Source: Desulfatibacillum alkenivorans DSM 16219
Lineage (GTDB): Bacteria; Desulfobacterota; Desulfobacteria; Desulfobacterales; Desulfatibacillaceae
DNA: 64,000 bases
Reading direction: 5' to 3'
Assembly (NCBI RefSeq): GCF_900142135.1
Contig: NZ_FQZU01000031.1
Span: 1-64,000, forward strand
Part shown: positions 51,877 to 59,662 of the stretch, piece after piece
Layout: each line of letters begins with the position of its first letter
How positions within the stretch are numbered: position 1 is the first letter of the stretch
The notes under the pieces: model-generated
Database searches by the model: none
What the model was told of the DNA's origin: nothing
What the model saw: the letters and a program-made list of their open reading frames with translations, nothing else
Made by a program: the position numbers and the translations under genes

Positions 51877-52527
51877 GTGAGCATGGAATTCGATCTTCAC
51901 ATACACACCAACCGGTTTTCCGGATGCAGCAACATTGACCCCGGAGAGGTCATTGCAAGGGCGCTGACCGCAGGCCTTGACGGCATCGCCCTGACTGAGC
52001 ACGGAATTCGATGGCCGGACGGAGAGATCGAAAAATTGCTGGATCAATGCGGAGAGAAAAAGCTCATTGTCCTGCCGGGGGAAGAAGCCGCCTGCTACTC
52101 CTCCCGGGGGGAGTTCCAGGGCGAGTTCCTGGTGTTCGGGCATCCAAAAAGCCTTGGCTCGGCATTGAGCGTGGAAGCCCTGGTGGAGCGCGTTCATGAC
52201 TCCGGCGGCGTGGTAGTCGCCGCCCATCCGTTCAAACGGGCCCGGCGTGGAGACGCCTATTACGGCTGCGGCGACAACGCAGGAAAATACAACCTGGACG
52301 GCATGGAAACCCTGCATCCTTCCTATGACGAAGATGGCTTGGAAAAAGCCCGGGTTCTTTGCCAATCCGCCGGGCTGGCGTCCATAGGGGGCAGCGACGC
52401 TCACGCGCCCGAGCAGATCGGGATGGTCCGCACCGTGTTTGAGCGAAATATTCAAAGCCTGGAAGATCTCTGCAGGGAGATCCGGGAGGGGAGGTCCTGG
52501 GCGGCAATTGCAAATGGCAATGGATAG
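51877..52527 (+). CDS. PHP domain metal-dependent phosphoesterase
   Basis: The 216-residue protein shows the PHP motifs: FDLHIHTNRFSGCS at the N-terminus (H-x-H), ALTEHG, AAHPFKRARRG and GSDAHAPEQIG, which hold a two- or three-metal site. PHP proteins hydrolyse phosphoesters of nucleotides or small metabolites. The start is GTG 51877 or ATG 51883; neither has a strong ribosome site. The stop overlaps the start of the next phosphoesterase gene, so the two are coupled. Substrate unknown. Confidence 0.88.
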   Translation: MSMEFDLHIHTNRFSGCSNIDPGEVIARALTAGLDGIALTEHGIRWPDGEIEKLLDQCGEKKLIVLPGEEAACYSSRGEFQGEFLVFGHPKSLGSALSVEALVERVHDSGGVVVAAHPFKRARRGDAYYGCGDNAGKYNLDGMETLHPSYDEDGLEKARVLCQSAGLASIGGSDAHAPEQIGMVRTVFERNIQSLEDLCREIREGRSWAAIANGNG

Positions 52528-53116
52528 AGGAGATAGCCCGGCCGTGCGCCTCGGCGTGTTTTCAGACACCCACGGCAATGCGCGGTACATGCAGGAGGCG
52601 CTGCGGAATCTCGGGCCGTTTAACATGATCATCCATCTTGGGGACGGGGTCCGGGAAGGCCGGGGCTTGGCCGATCAGTGGGGCCTGCCTTTCATGGGCG
52701 TGCGCGGCAATGAGGATTACGGCGCCCTGGCCCCCATGGACGACGACATATCCTTTCATGGGTTCAAGATTTTCATGATGCATGGGCATCAGATGGAAAT
52801 CAATCCTTACCAGGATGCTGAAACCTGGGAACGGCATTATAGGGAAATGGCCCAAAGGTCCGCACGAAACAGCGCCGATATTTTTCTTTTCGGCCACACG
52901 CATAAACCGGTTTTGAAGAATCAGGAGGGGGTTCTTATCTGCAATCCGGGAGACCATTATCTGGGATCTTCCTTTCCGCCCGGATTTATCGAACTGGTAA
53001 TCGAACCCCATAAAGCGGCGGCGGTTTTGTTTTTACGTAAATCCGCCGGGCGATGGATTGAAAGCGCCCGGGAGGAGTTGCACAGCCAAGCGGCGGCCAA
53101 AGCGCTCAGCGCATAA
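52514..53116 (+). CDS. YfcE-like metallophosphoesterase
   Basis: From ATG 52514 the product is 200 residues; GTG 52544 after AGGAG is an alternative that would avoid overlap with the PHP gene. Calcineurin-type motifs are clear: FSDTHGN, LGDG, GNEDYG, MHGHQMEIN and FGHTHKP. The family hydrolyses phosphodiesters or phosphomonoesters with two metal ions. With the PHP gene it makes an unusual pair of phosphoesterases inside a lipid-type cluster, perhaps acting on a CoA or nucleotide by-product. Confidence 0.88.
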   Translation: MAMDRGDSPAVRLGVFSDTHGNARYMQEALRNLGPFNMIIHLGDGVREGRGLADQWGLPFMGVRGNEDYGALAPMDDDISFHGFKIFMMHGHQMEINPYQDAETWERHYREMAQRSARNSADIFLFGHTHKPVLKNQEGVLICNPGDHYLGSSFPPGFIELVIEPHKAAAVLFLRKSAGRWIESAREELHSQAAAKALSA

Positions 53117-53146
53117 GGCGCCATGGAATCGGAATAACGGCCCAAT

Positions 53147-53267
53147 TGTTGGGTTCGAAGTCCACTGGCTTTTACGGCGCTGGTCCGATCAACGAGGGAT
53201 TTCTTAACCCACCTGCAATTCCGCTTGACGCGGCGCAGGTTGGGGTGAGCTCGCGAAACCCAACAAA
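53147..53267 (+). repeat. Direct repeat ~120 bp, copy B
   Basis: It matches copy A at TTGGGTTCGAAGTCCA (from 53149), TTCTTAACCCA, TTGACGCGGCGCAGGTTGG and AACCCAACAAA, with a divergent middle. The shared start and end and a 1.9 kb spacing allow recombination deleting the genes between. Confidence 0.85.
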
Positions 53268-53353
53268 AAGAGTGCGAACACAAGCGATTGGGATTTTTCA
53301 TCTTCCGGAGAGAACGGCTATCTCACGGAAATAATAATCAAGGAGGAAATACG

Positions 53354-55159
53354 GTGGCGGATAAATTTTACAGCGAACGGAATCTTAAATTCCTGCTTTA
53401 CGAGGTTTTTGATGCAGCGTCCCTGACCAAATACGATTATTACAGCGAGCACAATAAAAAGATGTTCGACATGGTCCTGGCGGAGGCGGACAAGCTGGCC
53501 AAAAAAATGATGCGCCCCATCCTTGAGGAAATGGACCGCAACCCTCCGGAACTGGAAGACGGGTCCATCAGGGTGCATTCCGACGTCAGGAAGATTTTGG
53601 ACGAGTGCGGCAAGGGCGGTTGGATCACCGCTTCCAAGCCGATTGAGCACGGCGGCGATCAGCTTCCTTTGATGATTACGGACAGCTGCCAGTACATATT
53701 CTGCGCGGCCAACTACTCGGCGGCCGTGTATCCCGGATTGAACACGGGAGCGTCCCATCTGATAGAGGCCTTCGGTTCGGAAGAGTTAAACAAAACCTAT
53801 CTCCCCAATTTGCATAACGGCAAATGGCAGGGCACCATGGCTCTGACCGAGCCCGGGGCCGGAAGCTCTCTTTCCGACCTGGAAACTTCGGCGGAACCCA
53901 CGGATGAGGGATATTACCTGATCCGCGGTCAAAAGATATTCATTTCAGCAGGGGACCACAATTGCGTGGACAACGTTGTCCATCTCATGCTCGCGAAAAT
54001 CAAGGGAGGCCCTCCCGGAGTCAAGGGCATTTCGTTATTCGTGGTTCCCAAGTTTAGGCCCGCTCTGGGGGGCGGGCTGGAGCCCAATGATGTGGTTGCT
54101 TCGGGGGTGTACCACAAAATGGGCTACCGTGGGGCTCCCATTGCCCAGCTAAGTATGGGGGACGGCGACAATTGCCGCGGATGGCTGGTCGGGGAGCCCC
54201 ACAAAGGGCTCTTCTACATGTTCCAGATGATGAATGAAGCACGTCTTGGGGTTGGGTTGGGGGCTACGGCCATCGCGTCGGCTGCATATTATGCAGCCTT
54301 GGAATATTGCAGGGAAAGGCGGCAAGGTCGGAAAATTGGCCAAAAAGACCCCACCCAACCCCAGGTTCCCATCATCGAGCATGCGGACATCCGCCGGGCC
54401 TTGCTCTTTCAAAAGGCCATTATCGAGGGCTCGCACGCCCTGCTGCTGCAAGGCTGCAGATACGCGGACATGATGCGCGTGACCACCGGCGAGGAAAAGG
54501 AACGCTACTCCCTGCTTTTGGATCTCTTGACTCCCGTGGCCAAGACCTATCCCTCCGAAATGGGCATCCAGGCCGTCAGCCAGGGGCTGCAATGCTTCGG
54601 CGGATCCGGCTACTGCGACGACTATCCCCTGGAGCAGTACTATCGCGACATGCGCATTCATCCCATTCATGAAGGAACCACCGCCATCCACGGCCTGGAC
54701 ATCCTGGGCCGCAAGGTGGTTATGAAAGAAGGCAAGGCCTTCGCCATATTCAAGCAAGAGGTCTTGCAGACCGTTCAAAGCGCAGAGTCCGACAGCGAGC
54801 TGAAGGGATTCGGCGGAAAGCTGAAAGCCGCCCTGGAAGTCTTGGACGACGCCACCAAGCACCTGCTCAATCTGGCCGCCAAAAAGGGCCCGGAATACTA
54901 CCTGGCTGACGCCACCCTGTATCTGGAGTTGTTCGGCATCGTCACCATCGCCTGGCAATGGCTGGTCCAGGGGCTTGCGGCAAGCAAGGCTTTGAGCGAA
55001 GGCGCCAATAAAAAGGATGTGAACTTTTACAACGGCAAGATTCTTACCCTGAAATACTTTTACGCGTACGAGCTTCCCAAAATCACCGGCCTTAGCATAC
55101 GGCTGCTTAATACGGACGGCCTCACCGTGGACATGGATACGGCCATTTTCAATGATTAA
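53354..55159 (+). CDS. Acyl-CoA dehydrogenase, 601-residue form with C-terminal extension
   Basis: The start is GTG 53354, seven bases after AAGGAGG. The protein is about 220 residues longer than ordinary ACADs, as in the long FadE/DmdC-like group. MALTEPGAGSSLSD binds FAD, and the active-site Glu is present in PIHEGTTAIHGLD near residue 460. An extra helical C-terminal domain (from about 480) follows. It should oxidise a longer or bulky acyl-CoA. It is followed 15 bases later by an FAD oxidoreductase. The N-terminal 30 residues look like an ACAD N-extension of this class. Confidence 0.92.
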   Translation: MADKFYSERNLKFLLYEVFDAASLTKYDYYSEHNKKMFDMVLAEADKLAKKMMRPILEEMDRNPPELEDGSIRVHSDVRKILDECGKGGWITASKPIEHGGDQLPLMITDSCQYIFCAANYSAAVYPGLNTGASHLIEAFGSEELNKTYLPNLHNGKWQGTMALTEPGAGSSLSDLETSAEPTDEGYYLIRGQKIFISAGDHNCVDNVVHLMLAKIKGGPPGVKGISLFVVPKFRPALGGGLEPNDVVASGVYHKMGYRGAPIAQLSMGDGDNCRGWLVGEPHKGLFYMFQMMNEARLGVGLGATAIASAAYYAALEYCRERRQGRKIGQKDPTQPQVPIIEHADIRRALLFQKAIIEGSHALLLQGCRYADMMRVTTGEEKERYSLLLDLLTPVAKTYPSEMGIQAVSQGLQCFGGSGYCDDYPLEQYYRDMRIHPIHEGTTAIHGLDILGRKVVMKEGKAFAIFKQEVLQTVQSAESDSELKGFGGKLKAALEVLDDATKHLLNLAAKKGPEYYLADATLYLELFGIVTIAWQWLVQGLAASKALSEGANKKDVNFYNGKILTLKYFYAYELPKITGLSIRLLNTDGLTVDMDTAIFND

Positions 55160-55174
55160 TCAGAGGAGACAACC

Positions 55175-56707
55175 ATGACCGACCAAAATAAATATGACGC
55201 CATAATCATAGGGGCCGGAGTGGGCGGCCTCACTGTGGGATCGCTTTTGGCAAAGCACGGCAAAAAGGTGCTGATTCTTGAACAAAACGACCGGGTAGGG
55301 GGCAGGGCCTTGTCCGTAGCCGGCGATGAAATCACCCAACGCGGCGCCCAATGGTACAAGGACCTCCTGGAAACCCAATACACCTATGTGGCCAACGCCG
55401 AACCTCAGTTGGAGGAGCTTGTGAAAAGCGGCATGCTGAACGGATACGTTCTGGATGTGGGATACCACGCCCTCAGCATGAACGGCAACGCCTACCTGTA
55501 TGACTTTGTGCAACAGATCGGCGGCATAGACGGCGTGAAAATGAACGGCAGCCATTACGGCACCTATTACAAGGGCGAGTTTTACATGGACCTGATCGGG
55601 TCCCAGCCCATAGACCCCAGATACCTGGAAATCGCGGAAAGGGAGAAAATTCCCTTTTTCAAATATTACACCACGCCGTACAAACTTAATGATGAACAAA
55701 TCGACGAGTTGGAAAGGGTCTCCCTCCAGCAATGGGGAGAGGAAATGGGCCTGACCAAAAACGACATCCTTTGGAACAATCTCTGCTCGGTCAGCACCTT
55801 GTTTTCCACCATCAACAATCCTGACGACATTTCCATCGGCGACATCTTCCGTTTCTTCAAGCACGCGGTCAGCCCCAAGCTGGAAAAAGGGCTGTGCGAA
55901 TACGTGGGCGGATTCGTCTCCGGCGGCGTTATGGAATGGAGCAAAGCCGTGGCCCGCAAGTATCAGGAATTGGGCGGCGAACTGGCTCTGGAAACCAGGG
56001 TTCGGGAAGTGGTTATGGAGAACGGCAGGGCGACCGGCGTGATTGCGGAAAACGGCAGCGGAGAAAAGAAGGTTTATCAATCAGAAGCCGTAGTGAGCAA
56101 CGTTCCGGCCCAGGATTCCTTCAAGTTCATGGACAAATCCCAATTTCCCGGAGACTGGGCTCAAAAGACCGAAACCATGTACGGCTACGGCAGCTACGTC
56201 CCGTACTGGGGCCTCAACTCCCTGGCCATGCCCGAAGAGCACGCCGTACGCAATTACAAAAACAGCTGCGTCCTGCCCAAGGACGAAGGCTTTGATTACG
56301 ACGTATATATTTGCTGGAGCATCCAATCGGCCTTGGATCCCTCCGTGGCGCCGGACGGCAAGTATCTTTACACGGCCTATCTGCCCCTCACCGAGTCCGA
56401 AGCCAGGAATAAGGTGCTGGTGGATAAAATCGTCAAACGCCTGCCGGATTTTATGGAAGAAATTTATCCCGGCTTCAAAAAAACCATCGACTGGAAACTG
56501 GACCTCATGTGCTGGAAGCTGGAAGGCGTGGCCAAAAGCGTGTCCCAGGCAGGCACCCAAAAAGTTCCGGTCAAGTCTCCCCACGTGGAAGGCTTGTACT
56601 TTGCCGGAGACACGGCCAAGGGCTACGGCGTGGCCATGGACTGCGCCTGCACCTCGGGTATGATTTGCGCGTCCGAAATGCTGGGCGTGGATTTTGGAGT
56701 CCGCTAA
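55175..56707 (+). CDS. Phytoene-desaturase-like FAD oxidoreductase
   Basis: The 510-residue protein starts after GAGGAG. An N-terminal FAD motif, IIIGAGVGGLT (residues 10-20) with EQNDRVGGRA downstream, and a C-terminal GLYFAGDTAKGYGVAMD place it with the CrtI/CrtN/amine-oxidase group. These enzymes desaturate, isomerise or saturate isoprenoid-type chains. It is part of a two-gene FAD pair with the next gene and follows the long ACAD. Substrate cannot be read from sequence; a role on a terpenoid or polycyclic CoA ester is inference. Confidence 0.88.
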   Translation: MTDQNKYDAIIIGAGVGGLTVGSLLAKHGKKVLILEQNDRVGGRALSVAGDEITQRGAQWYKDLLETQYTYVANAEPQLEELVKSGMLNGYVLDVGYHALSMNGNAYLYDFVQQIGGIDGVKMNGSHYGTYYKGEFYMDLIGSQPIDPRYLEIAEREKIPFFKYYTTPYKLNDEQIDELERVSLQQWGEEMGLTKNDILWNNLCSVSTLFSTINNPDDISIGDIFRFFKHAVSPKLEKGLCEYVGGFVSGGVMEWSKAVARKYQELGGELALETRVREVVMENGRATGVIAENGSGEKKVYQSEAVVSNVPAQDSFKFMDKSQFPGDWAQKTETMYGYGSYVPYWGLNSLAMPEEHAVRNYKNSCVLPKDEGFDYDVYICWSIQSALDPSVAPDGKYLYTAYLPLTESEARNKVLVDKIVKRLPDFMEEIYPGFKKTIDWKLDLMCWKLEGVAKSVSQAGTQKVPVKSPHVEGLYFAGDTAKGYGVAMDCACTSGMICASEMLGVDFGVR

Positions 56708-56728
56708 CCTCGTTAAAAGGAGAACGCC

Positions 56729-57775
56729 ATGAAGGATGTTTCCATTTACGGGGCCGGGCTGGCCGGCTTGGTTGCAGCCGTCAACCTGGCGCGGGAGGGC
56801 CTGAACGTGACGATCTACGAGCGTGAAGACGAGATCGGAGGCTCCAAGGACCTGCATCCCTCCGTTCATTCCACACCCATGCAGCCAAAAGAAACCTGGG
56901 ACTACATAGGCATCGACCTATCCAGCCATTTTGTGAAAACCGACGCCTATCCCAACATGTGGTACAACCGCAAGCGCCTGACCTTGCCTCCCTACGTGCA
57001 CAATATGTCCGTGTACAACGTGGAACGCGGCGCGCGGCCTTCTTCGGTCGACGTGCGTTTGTTTGAGATCGCCCAGGACGAAGGGGTGAACTTTGAGTTC
57101 GGCAGGGCCTTGACTCCGGACGAATTGGCCCAGGCGCCTCCGGGAAGCATTATCGCAACAGGCTTGTACAAAGAAGTCTATGACCTGGTGGGGGTTAAAA
57201 ACTCCCTCACTTACGGATATATGGCCTTGTCCAATTGGGAGAAGGGCAAGACCGGCGGGGCCATCTACATGGGCAATTTCAGCGTGGATTACGGCTACTC
57301 CGCCTGGATAAACGGCATCATGTACGTGCTGCTTTTTTCCCGCAAGCCTTTGAACGAAAAGGACCTTTCCAAATTCAAGAAGGTGATTCGCGACGTGGAA
57401 GGCTTTGAATCCGAAAAATGGGTGACCGCCGATAACGGGCATTTTCCCCGGGAGCTCCGCCTTTTCTGGAAAGACAAAATCCTGGCCGGAACCCTTTCCG
57501 GCATGATCGAGCCGTTCTGGGCTTACGGGGTGGTGGGCGCCTTGCTTTCCGGCAAGGTGGCGGCCAAAACCTGGTTGAACCGGGAAAAGGGATACGAGGA
57601 TTTTTCCAATTTTAACCGGGGCTTTGACAAAAAGCTGGCCCGAAAAGAGAAAATGGATTCCATGCCCTTCAACAAGCAGATGATCCGGCTGGCCATGCTC
57701 AAGGCCCGGTACAACTGCTGGAGGCATCCCGAAATCATTAACAAGCCCAAGGACCCGGTGCGCTGGTTTCGTTAA
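56729..57775 (+). CDS. NAD(P)/FAD-binding oxidoreductase
   Basis: The 348-residue protein begins MKDVSIYGAGLAGLVAA, an FAD/NAD Rossmann motif (GxGxxG at 8-13) with acidic E-x-E near residue 31 (IYEREDEIGG). GSIIATGLYKEVYD is consistent with the second part of a flavin fold. Later regions look unlike CrtI. It follows the CrtI-like gene by 21 bases with AAGGAG before ATG, so the two probably work together, one perhaps as reductase partner. The family is broad and no specific function is assigned. Confidence 0.8.
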   Translation: MKDVSIYGAGLAGLVAAVNLAREGLNVTIYEREDEIGGSKDLHPSVHSTPMQPKETWDYIGIDLSSHFVKTDAYPNMWYNRKRLTLPPYVHNMSVYNVERGARPSSVDVRLFEIAQDEGVNFEFGRALTPDELAQAPPGSIIATGLYKEVYDLVGVKNSLTYGYMALSNWEKGKTGGAIYMGNFSVDYGYSAWINGIMYVLLFSRKPLNEKDLSKFKKVIRDVEGFESEKWVTADNGHFPRELRLFWKDKILAGTLSGMIEPFWAYGVVGALLSGKVAAKTWLNREKGYEDFSNFNRGFDKKLARKEKMDSMPFNKQMIRLAMLKARYNCWRHPEIINKPKDPVRWFR

Positions 57776-57796
57776 GCGATTCAGCCATCTCGCCAT

Positions 57797-57883
57797 CCGT
57801 CATCCCCGTGGAGGGGGCGGCGGGATGATTGCGGTAGTTTTGCAATCATCATGACGCACTCCCGGAAACGGGGACCCAGTGTC
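57797..57883 (+). repeat. Dispersed ~90-bp repeat, copy 2
   Basis: It starts CCGTCATCCCCGTGGAG, contains GCGGTAGTTTTGCAATCATC and ends GGAAACGGGGACCCAGTGTC. Copy 1 lies inverted at 36851-36940. It fills most of the gap between the oxidoreductase and the thioesterase genes. Confidence 0.8.
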
Positions 57884-57982
57884 TTTCGGGGGGTAATGCA
57901 GGCTGAACGTCCCTTGGGAAATCAACGCTAAAAGCCATGAAAGCTAACTATGGAATTAGTCGGCAACCGCAAGGAAACGCTC

Positions 57983-58438
57983 ATGAGCAATGATTTTGTC
58001 AAACAACTGGAAGCGAGCCTTTACGAGATGCTGCCGCTGGTCAAGGCTCTTGACATTAAATTGGAAGAGGCCCGGCCTGGATACGTCGTGTCTTCCATGT
58101 CCCGGACTCCCATTGTTGTTAATCACATAGACGCTTTTCACGCAGGCGCGTTGTACACCTTCGCCGAGACGGCAGCGGGTGCGGTTATCGCCGCGTCTTT
58201 TGATCTGGGAAAAATCACCTTGATCAACAAGCGGGGCGAAATCAACTACCAAAAGCTGGTTAAGGAAAAGGTCATTTGCAAGGCCGCCATCCCCCAGGGA
58301 GCCATTGAGGTTCTTACCAAGGAAGTGATGCATTCGGGCAAAGCGGTTTTTCCTTATACCGTGGTCCTGGAGCTTCCCGGCGGAGAGCCTGCGTGTGAAG
58401 TCACGTTCGATTTTTATATGTACCGCAACCGGGAATAG
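57983..58438 (+). CDS. Hot-dog thioesterase-like protein (PaaI/DUF4442 type)
   Basis: From ATG 57983 (AAGGAA eight bases before it) the product is 151 residues, rather than 162 from 57950. A single hot-dog domain is likely: HIDAFHAGALYTFAETAAGAVIAAS forms the central helix, followed by strands INKRGEINYQKLV and VLELPGG. This pattern fits PaaI or DUF4442 thioesterases, which release free acids from stalled CoA esters. Catalytic residues vary in the group. It follows repeat copy 2 and precedes the TRAP receptor gene by 149 bases, which includes a GC-rich hairpin (about 58501-58534). Confidence 0.75.
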   Translation: MSNDFVKQLEASLYEMLPLVKALDIKLEEARPGYVVSSMSRTPIVVNHIDAFHAGALYTFAETAAGAVIAASFDLGKITLINKRGEINYQKLVKEKVICKAAIPQGAIEVLTKEVMHSGKAVFPYTVVLELPGGEPACEVTFDFYMYRNRE

Positions 58439-58587
58439 TTTTTAGCAAGGATACGGCTCATTTTCATCATCCCCGGCCATTTCATACGATTCCGGGGAGC
58501 GCGGCGGCGTTTTCGCCTTGGGCCGCCGCCGTTGATGGAATGCAAAAATATACCAGACTAATAGTTCACGAGAAGTGAGGGGGAAAA

Positions 58588-59613
58588 ATGAAAACAAAAG
58601 CGTGTTTCATCCTGGTTAGTTTGCTCATCGCCTTATCCTTTGCCGGCAGCGGCCTTTGCTCCGGCCCCGAAGGATGGAGCGAAACCTACAAAGTCGGCAC
58701 CATCGCTCCCAAGGGCATTGCCTGGGCCTTGCAAATGGATAGGATCGTGTTTCCCGAGGTGGCCAAAGCGACGGACGGGAACCTGGTCATCAAAGTGTAT
58801 TGGGGCGGCGTCATGGGGGACGACGAAGCCATCATCAAAAAGATGCGGATCGGCCAGCTCCATGGGGCGGGCATGTCCGGCTACGGCTGCACTCTGGCCA
58901 TACCTGAAATGGCGGTCATGCAATTGCCCTTTCTCTTCAGCAATTGGGAGGAAGTGGACTACGTCAAAGAAAAAATGGCGCCTATCTTCGACGAAATCGC
59001 CAGGGATCACGACTACATGGTCATTGCGTACATTGACCAGGACTTTGACGTCTTTTTTTCCTCAAAATACGACATGACCAAGGTGGAGGATTTCGCCCAG
59101 GCCAAGATCATCTCCTGGAGCGGCCCTTTGGAAGGAGAAGTGCTCCAGGCCATCGGCGCCCATCCTATTCCGGTTTCCATGACCGAGGCGCCCACCTCCA
59201 TCAGGCAGGGAATCGGGGACACCATCATCGCTCCCAAGGCCTGGGCAGTGGGCACCCAGCTGTACAGCATCCTTAAATACGTCAGTCCGCTGAACATCCG
59301 TTATTCTCCCGCCGTCATGCTCCTGACCTGGGATGCTTACGAACAAATGCCCCAGGACTACCGCGACCGCTTTATGGCGGTCCGGCCCAAGATTATGCGG
59401 GATTTCTGCCTGGCCGCGCGCGAAGACAACGACAAGTGCCTCAATGCATTGATTGAATACGGCATCAAACAACGCGAAATGTCCCCGGAGGAAAAAGCCA
59501 AGCTCGAATCCATGGCGCATACGGTGTGGGAAGATCAGGCCGACCAGCAATACCCCGCCGAGCTCCTTGAACAGATCCAGGATCATCTGGAAGCGTTTCG
59601 CAGCAATAAATAG
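58588..59613 (+). CDS. TRAP transporter periplasmic solute-binding protein (DctP family)
   Basis: The 341-residue precursor has a signal peptide (MKTKACFILVSLLIALSFAGS, cleaved near GLCS). The mature part has YKVGTIAPKGIAW, LVIKVYWGGVMGDDE and GAGMSGYGCTLAIPEM, matching the DctP periplasmic receptor, which captures organic acids for sodium-driven uptake. No membrane subunits (DctQ, DctM) lie in the window, so the receptor is an orphan here or partners elsewhere. GAGGGGG precedes ATG. The downstream ligase gene begins 50 bases later, suggesting uptake and activation of the same acid. Confidence 0.92.
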   Translation: MKTKACFILVSLLIALSFAGSGLCSGPEGWSETYKVGTIAPKGIAWALQMDRIVFPEVAKATDGNLVIKVYWGGVMGDDEAIIKKMRIGQLHGAGMSGYGCTLAIPEMAVMQLPFLFSNWEEVDYVKEKMAPIFDEIARDHDYMVIAYIDQDFDVFFSSKYDMTKVEDFAQAKIISWSGPLEGEVLQAIGAHPIPVSMTEAPTSIRQGIGDTIIAPKAWAVGTQLYSILKYVSPLNIRYSPAVMLLTWDAYEQMPQDYRDRFMAVRPKIMRDFCLAAREDNDKCLNALIEYGIKQREMSPEEKAKLESMAHTVWEDQADQQYPAELLEQIQDHLEAFRSNK

Positions 59614-59662
59614 CTTCGTTGTAAAACCGATATAACCATCCTTTTTAGCAGGAGATTGCACG

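Noticed and set aside
50154-56707. Carotenoid biosynthesis cluster
   Set aside because: CrtC-like and CrtI-like genes are present, but no crtE or crtB, and all neighbours are CoA-degradation genes.
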